Assembly (NCBI GenBank): GCA_000434635.1
Contig: HF988020.1
Coordinates: 36,555 to 44,813, forward strand
Reading direction: 5' to 3'
From: Firmicutes bacterium CAG:110
GTDB taxonomy: Bacteria > Bacillota > Clostridia > Oscillospirales > Oscillospiraceae
Length of the DNA stretch: 8,259 nucleotides
Positions 1 to 5,995 of this stretch are shown in pieces (within the stretch, counting starts at the first letter, position 1; every line of letters starts with the position of its first letter). The notes under the pieces were generated by a model. It worked only from the letters and a program-made list of their open reading frames with translations. It did not search any database and was not told the origin of the DNA. The position numbers were made by a program, and so were the translations under genes.

Positions 1-654
1 GCCGCCGGTGCCGGCGGTGCCGAAGGCGGTACACAGGCTGTCAAACAGGGGCATTCCCCCGATAAGCAGCAGCACCACCTCCACCGCCGTCATGACGATG
101 TAAATGCCGTAAAGAATGGCGGCGGATTTGCGCATATTGGGCACCATCTTGCTCACGGTGGGGCCGGGGCTTTCCGCCCGGAGCAGGTGGTTGGCCTGTC
201 CGCCCATATTCACCAGCGACAGCATGAACACCAGAATGCCCATGCCCCCTAACCAGTGGGTGAAGCTGCGCCAGAAGAGCATCCCGTTGTCCAGCGCCTC
301 CACATCGGTCAGGATGCTGGCGCCGGTGGTGGTAAAGCCGGAAACCGTCTCAAACACGGCGTCTAAGTAGCTGGGGATCTGCCCGGACAGGGTAAAGGGC
401 GCCGCGCCGATCAGGGAAATGACCACCCATGCCAGCGCCGTAAAGACGAATCCTTCCCGGGCGTACATGTCCCGCTTGGCGGGCTTGAACCGGGTCAGCA
501 GGAAGCCAAGCAGTCCCGCCGCGATCATGGTGTACAAAAAGTAGATGCCGGAGCTTTCCCCGTAGATCACGGCGACCGCCAGCGGCAGCACCAGAAACGC
601 CGCCACGATCAGCAGGATCATGCCGAAAAGATAGCGAAGCAAGGGATAATTCAT
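1..654 (-). CDS. trkH: Trk-type potassium uptake transporter, membrane subunit (3' end outside window)
   Basis: This is the ion-conducting membrane subunit of a Trk/Ktr potassium uptake system, which works with the cytoplasmic regulator TrkA encoded just upstream. The visible 218 residues start at an ATG preceded by a GGGGGAA ribosome site. Long hydrophobic segments lie near residues 8-30, 36-53, 68-85 and 189-210. The first pore loop shows TVSGFTTTGAS at about 103-113, the K+ selectivity-filter pattern of the TrkH/KtrB family. WLGGMGILVF follows at about 134-143. The visible part ends inside the start of the second pore loop (FGTAGTGG). Full-length members are about 450-490 aa, so roughly the second half lies outside the window. 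Only 12 bases separate it from the trkA stop, so the two are co-transcribed. The family call is secure; the choice between TrkH and KtrB naming is less so. Confidence 0.93.
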   Translation of the reverse strand, partial: MNYPLLRYLFGMILLIVAAFLVLPLAVAVIYGESSGIYFLYTMIAAGLLGFLLTRFKPAKRDMYAREGFVFTALAWVVISLIGAAPFTLSGQIPSYLDAVFETVSGFTTTGASILTDVEALDNGMLFWRSFTHWLGGMGILVFMLSLVNMGGQANHLLRAESPGPTVSKMVPNMRKSAAILYGIYIVMTAVEVVLLLIGGMPLFDSLCTAFGTAGTGG

Positions 655-666
655 GTCCGTTCCCCC

Positions 667-2034
667 TTACCGCCGGGTGGTGAAAATATCGTTGAGGCTT
701 CTCAGTCCGCTGTGGGCTGCGACCACGATCACACTGTCCCCCACCTCGATGGTGTCGCTGCCGCGGGGGGTAATGGTCTTGCCGCCCCGGGAGATGCAGC
801 CGATCAGCAGGCCGTCCTTCAGGTGCAGATCCTGCAATGGGATGCCGCAGAAATCGGCGCTGGCCGTGACCCGGAACTCCATCGCTTCGACCTTATTGCT
901 GACGATCTTGCACAGCGTCTCCATGCTGGCATAAGCGTCGGAATTCTGCATGGCCCGGACGTAGCGCACCACGTTGTCCGCACAGATATTCCGGGGATAG
1001 AACACGGAATCCAGAGACAGGCTGCCCACCAGCGGCTCATAGGAGCTGCGGTTGACCTTGGTAATGACCTTGGCACGGGTCGTCCTCCCGGCAAACAGGG
1101 AAATGATGATGTTTTCCTCGTCAATGCCCGTCAGCGCCGCAATGGCATCCATGTGCTCGATGCCTTCCTCCTGTAACAGGTGCTGATCCGTGCCGTCGCC
1201 GTGGAGGATCGTCGCTTCCGGGAGAAGCTGGCTCAGCTCCTCGCAGCGCTTCGCGTCCGATTCGATGATCTTCACGTCCATGCCGGTCGCCAGCAGCTGC
1301 CGGGCAAGATAATAGCCCATCCGTCCGCCGCCGATCAGCATGACCTGCCGCACCCGGGTCTTCGCCACGCCGACCTGCCGGAAAAACCGCTGCGCCTCCT
1401 GCGGACTTGCCACCACGGAGATCCGGTCTCCGGCCTTCAGCTGGAACTCACCGGAGGGGATAATGACGTCCCGCTCGCCCCGCTCCACCGCGCAGATCAG
1501 CACGTTGGCCCGGAACTTTCCGATGTCCTTCAGCGCCATGCCGTCCAGCGGGGAACCCGCCGTCACGCCGGTTTTGAGAATTTCCACATGACCTCTGGCA
1601 AAGGTGTCGATCTTGATGGCCGAGGGGAACCGCAGTACCCGGGCCATTTCCGTGGCGCAGGCTTCCTCGGGGTTGATGGCCATACTGAGCCCCAGATCGT
1701 CCTTGATGAGGTTCAGTTCCTCCACGTACATGGGGTTGCGAACCCGGGCGATGGTGTGCCGCGCGCCCAGCTTCTTGCCGATGAGGCAGCACAGCAGGTT
1801 CAGCTCGTCCGCGCCGGTACAGGCAATGACGAGGTCTGCCTGATCCGCTCCTGCCTCCAGCTGAACCTCCCGGGAAGCGCCGTCGCCCTCCACGACCATC
1901 ACGTCCAGCTCGTTGTTGGACTGATCCAGCCTGACCCCGGAGCGATCCACCAGCGTCACTTCATGCTTTTCCTTCGACAGCTGCTCAGCAAGGACACTGC
2001 CGATTTTTCCGTCGCCGATAATCATGATTTTCAT
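667..2034 (-). CDS. trkA: Trk system potassium uptake regulator TrkA (two RCK repeats)
   Basis: This is the cytoplasmic NAD(H)-binding gating subunit that controls TrkH. The 455-aa protein is a tandem duplication, each half having a Rossmann RCK-N domain and a TrkA-C domain. The dinucleotide loops are GDGKIG (about residues 7-12) and GGGRMG (about 225-230). Acidic residues at the end of the second beta strand (LVDRS and IIESD) fit NAD binding. The C-terminal domains carry the typical G..L.DL pattern (SPLDGMALKDIG; IPLQDLHLKDG) and the GD.I.V strand. The length matches the usual 440-460 aa. I chose the ATG at 2034 because MKIMIIGDGKIG matches the family N-terminus and a GGGTG ribosome site lies about 6 bases upstream. 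An in-frame GTG three codons earlier (2043) overlaps that site. It is the first gene of the trkA-trkH operon. Confidence 0.95.
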   Translation of the reverse strand: MKIMIIGDGKIGSVLAEQLSKEKHEVTLVDRSGVRLDQSNNELDVMVVEGDGASREVQLEAGADQADLVIACTGADELNLLCCLIGKKLGARHTIARVRNPMYVEELNLIKDDLGLSMAINPEEACATEMARVLRFPSAIKIDTFARGHVEILKTGVTAGSPLDGMALKDIGKFRANVLICAVERGERDVIIPSGEFQLKAGDRISVVASPQEAQRFFRQVGVAKTRVRQVMLIGGGRMGYYLARQLLATGMDVKIIESDAKRCEELSQLLPEATILHGDGTDQHLLQEEGIEHMDAIAALTGIDEENIIISLFAGRTTRAKVITKVNRSSYEPLVGSLSLDSVFYPRNICADNVVRYVRAMQNSDAYASMETLCKIVSNKVEAMEFRVTASADFCGIPLQDLHLKDGLLIGCISRGGKTITPRGSDTIEVGDSVIVVAAHSGLRSLNDIFTTRR

Positions 2035-2067
2035 AAATATCACCCACGTCTTTATCCATTTTGCCTT

Positions 2068-2096
2068 ACTATATCACAAATCCCGATTGAATGCAA
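2068..2096 (-). promoter_or_regulatory. Sigma-A-type promoter of the trkA-trkH operon
   Basis: On the minus strand a TTGCAT -35 box (2091-2096) is separated by exactly 17 bases from a TATAGT -10 box (2068-2073). Each box differs from the consensus at two positions or fewer. Transcription would start near 2061, giving a leader of about 27 bases before the trkA ATG. No operator or riboswitch-like fold is evident in so short a leader. Confidence 0.65.
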
Positions 2097-2255
2097 CCGC
2101 GCGGGAAAATCTGTGCAGAATCTGAAGGGGGTGTCAATAAAATCTGTCATTTTCTGTATTTCCTTCCGGAAATTCACGCTAATACTCCAAAAAATATTGG
2201 CAAAGCTATGGTTGCGGAACAAAACCGCGAGAAAGCAAAAAGGAGAGAAAACGGT

Positions 2256-2357
2256 ATGAAGAGCAACAATCAGATCAACATTCCCCAGGCTCGGGAAGCG
2301 ATGGACAAGTTTAAGATGCAGGCTGCCAGCGACCTTGATGTCCCCGTTACCTATTAA
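2256..2357 (+). pseudogene. Truncated alpha/beta-type small acid-soluble spore protein
   Basis: The 33-residue product begins MKSNNQINIPQAREAMDKF and continues KMQAASDLDVP. This matches the first helix of alpha/beta-type SASPs, which coat and protect DNA in dormant spores. Family members are about 60-75 aa. The second half, with its GYNGDLTS..GGxMVKKMI helix, is missing and is not found in any frame of the next 200 bases. The reading frame stops at TAA exactly where the DNA turns AT-rich, so I infer that a rearrangement or insertion removed the 3' half. The ATG at 2256 follows an AAGGAGA ribosome site about 10 bases away. A TGTAT/CACGCTA pair near 2150-2180 weakly resembles a sigma-G promoter, but I would not rely on it. 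The gene diverges from trkA. A truncated peptide is unlikely to bind DNA as a normal SASP. Confidence 0.72.
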
Positions 2358-2790
2358 ACTACGACGTTTTTCTTTCTAAAAATTCAAAAAACTATGTTGA
2401 AGTGCTTTCAAATTGCGTTGTAGCGTGTGAAAAAGTTCATCTGTCGTTTTTACATCCCGATTTCGCTTTATCACAGTAAAGTATTTGATAAATTATTCAC
2501 TTTTTTCGACCGCATTTTGCAGTATTATTCGTCCCCCTTTCATGCGCGCTTCCTGTCCATTGCTCACAAAAGAGCGTACACTTCCGGATCCGGAAAGTGT
2601 GCGCTCTTTTTGTTTGTATGGATACCAGTTAAGTCATTTGCGGATAATATGCCATATGTATCAAAGCATCTTCTTTTTCTTATTTGCAAGTTTTTTGGAG
2701 AGTTGGTTTAAAATTCGGCTTTCCCGCCGCCTAGTATATGGAGGGACTTCCAAGGTTCTCTCCGCTGAATCTTGAAAACTTCATAATCAT
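2358..2790. other. AT-rich stretch without a convincing gene
   Basis: After the truncated spore-protein gene the base composition becomes AT-rich until about 2790. The open frames here (including two overlapping ones at 2427-2775) have no ribosome site, no recognisable domain and a lysine/phenylalanine/serine-rich content typical of translated AT-rich spacer. The stretch holds one strong intrinsic terminator, given separately. It also has an imperfect long-range inverted repeat, CTACGACG (2359-2366) with CGTTGTAG (2416-2423), which pairs with one G-U wobble and may mark an old element end. A TGATACATT extended -10-like motif at 2796-2804 could start the structured RNA that follows. Confidence 0.5.
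2569..2611 (+). terminator. Strong intrinsic terminator, possibly bidirectional
   Basis: AAAGAGCG..CACTTCCG pairs with CGGAAAGTGTGCGCTCTTT around a GATC loop, giving a stem of about 18 bp with one G-U pair and one bulge. A T-run follows the plus-strand side. The A-run before the left arm would also act as a U-run on the minus strand. No intact gene lies just upstream on the plus strand, so it may be the leftover terminator of the truncated spore-protein gene or of a lost gene. Confidence 0.8.
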
Positions 2791-2814
2791 TCATCTGATA
2801 CATTCTTCTGGACA

Positions 2815-3095
2815 GGAGCCAGGAGGACAGTACGCCGTGACCACCTGCCCCGTGAGGGGTACGAAGCGAGGAAGCCCGTAAAGGCTGAAGCAAAGGTGCC
2901 GAGCGAGAAATGCTGCCTCCAATGCCGGGTTGCCACCGGCAAGGCGACGAGGGTCCAGACAGGACAATGATACTTCTCTACGGAGCTGGCGGAGGACCCG
3001 GCAGGGGTGGAAGGCCCATGGACTCGATTCGCAGTCGAGCGTCAGATGATTTCCCTTTGCGCGTTTAGGGGGCGAGGCCGAATGAAACGCGCCGA
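2815..3095 (+). ncRNA. Candidate structured RNA upstream of parA
   Basis: This GC-rich block between AT-rich DNA and parA holds a series of clear helices. UGCCCC/GGGGUA is capped by a GUGA (GNRA) tetraloop (2846-2861). AGCC/GGCU lies at 2873-2886, and GCCGG/CCGGC at 2924-2940. GGGUCC/GGACCC closes 2951-2999. CUCGA/UCGAG lies at 3023-3039. GCGCGUUU/AAACGCGC is a perfect 8-bp stem at 3059-3092. No reading frame through it looks like a real protein. It ends about 60 bases before the parA start, so it could be an independent small RNA, a long parA leader, or a structured DNA site such as a transfer origin. I do not recognise it as tmRNA, RNase P RNA, SRP RNA, a group II intron core or a common riboswitch. 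Strand is assumed from the parA direction. Covariation has not been tested. Confidence 0.42.
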
Positions 3096-3156
3096 CCAAA
3101 GCGCAGAAGCTATTCTGTGTTTTGGTGGAGCAAAAACAACAATCAGGAGGTACAAA

Positions 3157-3984
3157 ATGAATCACTGCAAAACCATTGCCATTGTCAATCAGAAGGGAGG
3201 TGTTGGAAAAACCACTTCCACCGTCAATCTCGGTGTTGGCCTTGCTCAAGCCGGAAATCGAGTGCTGCTGGTAGACGATGACCCACAGCACAGTTTGACC
3301 ATCAGTTTAGGGATACGGAACGCTGACGAAGATCTGGACACCACGCTGGCTACCGCCATGCAGGCCGAAATCCGGGATGAATCCGTTCCCTGGGAAGAGG
3401 GCATCCTCCACAGCGACGAAGGAGTTGATCTGCTTCCTGCGAACATTGAGCTGTCCGGCGTAGAAATGAGTCTGTTCAATGCCATGTCCCGGGAGCAGGT
3501 GCTGAAATCCGTTCTCAGCCGAGTGAAAGAGAATTACGACTACATTCTCATTGACTGTATGCCGTCCTTGGGGCTGATGTCCATCAATGCCCTGGTTGCC
3601 GCCGACAGCGTAATTATCCCGTCTGCACCGGACTTTCTTTCCACAAAGGGTCTGAATCTTCTCATCCACACCATCAGCAGAGTACGGCGGCAGATCAATC
3701 CCAAGCTGAAAATCGATGGCATCCTTATGACCATGGTGGATAGCCGCACCAACAATGCCAAAAACATTATCGCAGCCCTGCGCTCCACATTGGGCAGCAG
3801 TGTCCGGGTATTCGCCACGGAAATTCCCCGTTCTGTCCGAGCCGCCGAGGCATCCGGCGAGGGCAAAAGCATCTTCGCCTTTGACACCAAAAGCCGGGTG
3901 GCCCAGGCTTACACAAGCTTGACAAAGGAGGTGGCCGAACTTGGCAAAGAAGCAAATCGATCTCGGTCTGACGGGGCTAGATGA
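3157..3984 (+). CDS. parA: ParA/Soj-family partition ATPase
   Basis: This is a 275-aa deviant-Walker ATPase of the ParA/MinD group. With ParB it would segregate or stabilise a plasmid-like or integrative element. The deviant Walker A motif KGGVGKTT lies at residues 13-20, Walker A' is DDDPQ at 40-44 (more often DADPQ), and Walker B is YILIDCMPSLG with Asp123. PSAPDFLSTKGL at about 146-157 and the basic C-terminal half fit the Soj-like type. The length matches the short ParA class, which lacks an N-terminal HTH. The start at 3157 is set by AGGAGG six bases upstream and by MNHCKTIAIVNQKGG, the normal family N-terminus; an upstream in-frame GTG at 3007 runs through the structured region and is rejected. 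Its 3' end overlaps the parB start by 44 bases, so the two are translationally linked. The gene looks intact even though its partner is split. Confidence 0.93.
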   Translation: MNHCKTIAIVNQKGGVGKTTSTVNLGVGLAQAGNRVLLVDDDPQHSLTISLGIRNADEDLDTTLATAMQAEIRDESVPWEEGILHSDEGVDLLPANIELSGVEMSLFNAMSREQVLKSVLSRVKENYDYILIDCMPSLGLMSINALVAADSVIIPSAPDFLSTKGLNLLIHTISRVRRQINPKLKIDGILMTMVDSRTNNAKNIIAALRSTLGSSVRVFATEIPRSVRAAEASGEGKSIFAFDTKSRVAQAYTSLTKEVAELGKEANRSRSDGAR

Positions 3985-5095
3985 GCTGTTCATGGACGAT
4001 AAGGAGCGGGTAGAATCCCAGCTCCCGAAAATCTATGAAATACCTCTTTCGGAGATTGACGAGTTTCCGAATCATCCCTTTCATGTCCGGTTGGACGAGG
4101 ACATGGATCAGCTGGTGGAGAGCATCAAGGAGCGGGGCATCATCACCCCGGTCACGCTGCGGCAGAAGCCGGACGGGCGGTATGAAATCGTCTCCGGCCA
4201 CCGCAGGACAAAAGCCTGCGAGCTTGCGGGTCTGACCACCGTCAAAGCGGAAATCAAGGAGCTTTCCAGAGACGAGGCCATTATCCTTATGGTGGAAAGC
4301 AATTTACAGCGTACCACCATCCTGCCCAGCGAAAAGGCATTCTCCTACAAAATGAGACTAGAGGCAATGAACAGGCAGAACGCCATTGGAATCCTTAACG
4401 CTTACCTGGCTCCCGCTCATGGTGATGGTGGGGGCAGAGCCGGAGGAGCGGCCGGTAAAGCTGGGAACCTTCATAGCGCTTTGGACGCTGGAAACGATGC
4501 TGTTGTACTTATCCGCAAAGCCGGAGACATTGGCCACACCCGCGTTGTAGAACACATCGCCGCTGGAATAGCCATTAGAACTTTTGCGGTTAAAGGTGTT
4601 GGCATCCCGCAGGCCCGTGACGATCTCGTAAATGAGAAACTGGGTGGCGATTCGGGTGGACACATTGGGGTTATTGGCCATGGCTGTGGTTTTGACGCTG
4701 TAATTGCTGTTCCACAGCTGCTTGGAGTACAGCAGGGTCAGGGCGATGGCCTGCCGGTAGGAGCTGGGCATGGCATACCAGACGTTGCTGCCTCTGGAGC
4801 TGCCGCTGCCGGACACGCCCAAATCCTGGTCCATGTAGTTGCCGGAGGTGCTGGCGGCATAGTTTTTGCAGGGCTCGATACAGTAGATGGGGTCGTCCTC
4901 ATAGGGCGTGTTGTTGTATCGGGCGAAGTGCCAGCCCAGGTTTTTGATGTAAGCCGTCTTGATGGAATCCGTGCCGTTTGGCTGATAGGTCACGGAAATC
5001 TGGCTTTTCAGCACCGTGGTGTAGTTGGGACTCGCCTGATCGAACAGAAGAACATTGGAGACGGTAGAGGCGTAAGTGGAGATGCTGTCAGATAA
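3941..5095 (+). pseudogene. parB: ParB 5' half fused to antisense sequence of the inverted segment
   Basis: Residues 1-146 are the N-terminal part of a ParB/Spo0J-family partition protein. IYEIPLSEIDEFPNHPF starts the ParB fold, GHRRTKACELAG (about 86-97) is the box II nucleotide/phosphate motif, and ESNLQRTTILPSEKAFSYK leads toward the HTH. Codon 146 (CAG, 4376-4378) is the last native one. The next 238 residues, rich in Gly, Ala and Val, are the reverse strand of the surface-protein gene and match no ParB. The missing C-terminal half lies on the minus strand at 5498-5992, and rejoining the two gives a 310-aa ParB in frame. The TTG start is supported by AAAGGAGG nine bases upstream and by MAKKQIDLGL..GLDELF, typical of this ParB group. 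As drawn, the product would lack the DNA-binding HTH and dimer domain. An automatic pipeline would probably call it a normal 384-aa ParB. Confidence 0.88.
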
Positions 5096-5368
5096 CAGCC
5101 GGTCATCCTCCATGTCATCTTCCACCGGGTCAGCATCCGGCTCTGTAGCCTCCGTTGTCACCGGCGGTTCCGTCGCTTCTGACGGCGGCTCTGTGGATTC
5201 TGAGGGAACTGTCGTTTCGGGTGGAGCTGTTGTCTCTTCCGTTGGCTCCGCTGCATCCTCAGATACATCCGTTGGCTTTGCTTCATCCGCAAAGGCATAA
5301 GGCACCAGCCCTGCCAGCAGCACGGCCACCAGAAACAGGCAGAACCCTCGTTTCATGATTTTTCGCAT
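4358..5368 (-). pseudogene. 5' half of thioester-domain (TQXA) surface protein
   Basis: Residues 1-27 form a signal peptide (MRKIMKRG, hydrophobic core, AFA cleavage site). Next comes a Pro/Thr/Glu-rich stalk to about residue 85, then a thioester domain. Its hallmarks are Cys163 in YCIEP and Gln243 in ATQFLIYEIVTG, the pair that forms the internal Cys-Gln thioester used by Gram-positive adhesins to bond covalently to host or surface molecules. Native sequence ends at Val330; the breakpoint then adds LPVHCL and a stop. The rest, with CnaB repeats, is on the plus strand from 5993. The ATG at 5368 follows an AAAGGA ribosome site about 7 bases away. As drawn, the product would be secreted but has no repeats and no LPxTG-type anchor. 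The cna name used in the text refers only to the Cna B-type repeats. Confidence 0.85.
4376..4378 (+). repeat. Left inversion breakpoint (shared CAG)
   Basis: The parB codon CAG for Gln146 is the last base triplet that fits the plus-strand gene. From 4379 on, the sequence belongs to the surface-protein gene on the other strand. The same triplet, as CTG, is found at 5993-5995, so the exact crossover within these three bases cannot be resolved. No longer inverted repeat or recognisable recombinase site surrounds the two triplets. Confidence 0.8.
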
Positions 5369-5456
5369 TGCATTTTCCTTTCCATAAAAAATCACCCGCC
5401 GATTCTGGCGGGTGTCTACGCTTCTTTTCAGCCGGTACAGCTGGTTATACAATATA
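5369..5456 (-). promoter_or_regulatory. Possible promoter and attenuated leader of the surface-protein gene
   Basis: The minus strand carries TATATT (5451-5456) and TATAAC (5444-5449), both acceptable -10 boxes, but the C-rich sequence upstream offers no clear -35. A transcript starting near 5438 would contain a short CAGC/GCTG hairpin, then the terminator stem, then the ribosome site. That layout suggests expression controlled by transcript read-through. The promoter is weakly supported; the order of elements in the leader is directly visible. Confidence 0.3.
5385..5414 (-). terminator. Intrinsic terminator or attenuator in the surface-protein leader
   Basis: On the minus strand CACCCGCC pairs with GGCGGGTG around a 6-base loop (AGAATC), a perfect 8-bp GC-rich stem, and a run of six T follows within a base. 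In the restored order it ends the parAB transcript. Yet it sits only about 17 bases before the start codon of the surface-protein gene, too close for a promoter to fit after it, so any transcript of that gene must pass through it. Confidence 0.72.
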
Positions 5457-5497
5457 AGGGGGAGTGTGAGGGGGAGGGGAACGACAGGTTGAGACCA

Positions 5498-5992
5498 TTA
5501 TCTGTCACGCTCCTTCTGCCGGAGCTGATACCGGTGGTAATACTCCAGAGCCTTAATAACGTAGTCCTCCGCCTGTTTGGCGGTGAAGTTTTTTGGGATG
5601 AAGGGCTTCAGCCGTTCGGACTGGAAGCTGATTTTCTCCTTCTGGTTGGGCTTCTGCTCGCACATGATGGAGAGAATGACGTCGGCATTGAGCCTGCCAT
5701 TTTGGGAGAACTCCTTCATCTTCAATGCTTGCGCCAGAGACGGGGTGGACTGCTCGGAATTGATGGAATCCAGCAGACTGTTTTGTTCTCCTTCGGTCAG
5801 GTAGGAAAGCTCCACAGCGGGTCGGAAAGCGATTTTCCCGGAATCCACCAGGTCAAGCAGAGGCTCGATAAGATGAGTGAGTCGGATGTAACGCTGAACT
5901 TGCCGCCCACTATCGCCTTGCGCAGTTCCAACGGATTCTGCGCTGTCCAACTTCTCGACCACTGGTCGTGAAGTTAAATCCGTGCGTTGTCC
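5498..5992 (-). pseudogene. parB: ParB 3' half (DNA-binding HTH and C-terminal domain)
   Basis: This 164-codon open stretch is the missing second half of the ParB whose first half lies at 3941-4378. It begins GQRTDLTSRPVVEKLD. The HTH-like region GDSGRQVQRYIRLTHLI follows, at about residues 26-42 of this piece, and then KIAFRPAVELSYL, which is characteristic of the ParB/Spo0J HTH domain. The C-terminal part has NADVILSIMCEQKPNQKEKI, then KQAEDYVIKALEYYHR, which would form the dimerising helices. It ends in a basic tail and TAA. Joined to codon 146 it makes a 310-aa protein, a normal size. In the present orientation it has no ribosome site of its own. A GTG at 5962 could open a 154-aa frame but is not a natural start. 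It now lies upstream of, and in the same direction as, the surface-protein 5' half. Confidence 0.88.
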
Positions 5993-5995
5993 CTG
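5993..5995 (+). repeat. Right inversion breakpoint (shared CTG)
   Basis: Plus-strand surface-protein coding starts with this CTG, while the bases up to 5992 belong to parB on the minus strand (its GGA codon at 5990-5992). CTG is the reverse complement of the CAG at the left breakpoint. Aligning about 20 bases on each side of the two triplets shows no further convincing identity. Confidence 0.8.

Larger units (their letters stand above)
4379..5992. other. Inverted 1614-bp segment carrying parB 3' half and surface-protein 5' half
   Basis: Between these points both recognisable gene pieces read on the minus strand, while their missing parts read on the plus strand outside. Re-inverting the segment joins parB codon 146 (CAG) to GGA-CAA-CGC, giving NRQ-GQRTDLTSRP, a sequence usual in this ParB group. 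At the other end it joins GGC-GTT-CTG to GGG-AAC-TTC, giving SNGVL-GNFSF. Both joins are in frame, and both pieces are free of internal stops. In the restored order, parA, parB and the surface-protein gene all run on the plus strand, with 129 bases between the last two. That two genes are repaired by one flip makes coincidence very unlikely. Confidence 0.9.

Noticed and set aside
1180..2259. 359-codon plus-strand frame opposite trkA
   Set aside because: It is antisense to a well-supported TrkA; His/Asp/Leu-rich antisense frames are usual in GC-rich genes.
2359..2423. Imperfect inverted repeat as an insertion-sequence end
   Set aside because: The arms are only eight bases with a wobble, there is no transposase nearby and no target duplication is visible.
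2967..3068. Small plus-strand frame of 33 codons starting MILLYGAGGG
   Set aside because: It has only a weak ribosome site and overlaps several hairpins. Its Gly/Arg-rich content is explained by the GC-rich structured DNA.
3007..3156. N-terminal extension of ParA by 50 residues from an upstream GTG
   Set aside because: It runs through the structured GC-rich block, lacks a ribosome site and is unlike any ParA N-terminus. The ATG at 3157 has AGGAGG at ideal distance.
2791..3291. 166-codon minus-strand frame opposite the structured block and parA
   Set aside because: It is antisense to parA over its first third, has no recognisable domain and no ribosome site.
4379..5095. Gly/Ala-rich C-terminal region of the long ParB frame as a novel fused domain
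   Set aside because: It is exactly the complement of the thioester-domain coding sequence, whose motifs (YCIEP, TQFLIYE) and signal peptide are unmistakable on the other strand.
5489..5971. 160-codon plus-strand frame opposite the ParB 3' half
   Set aside because: The minus strand encodes a recognisable ParB HTH domain. The plus-strand product is a Leu/Val-rich shadow without homology I can name.
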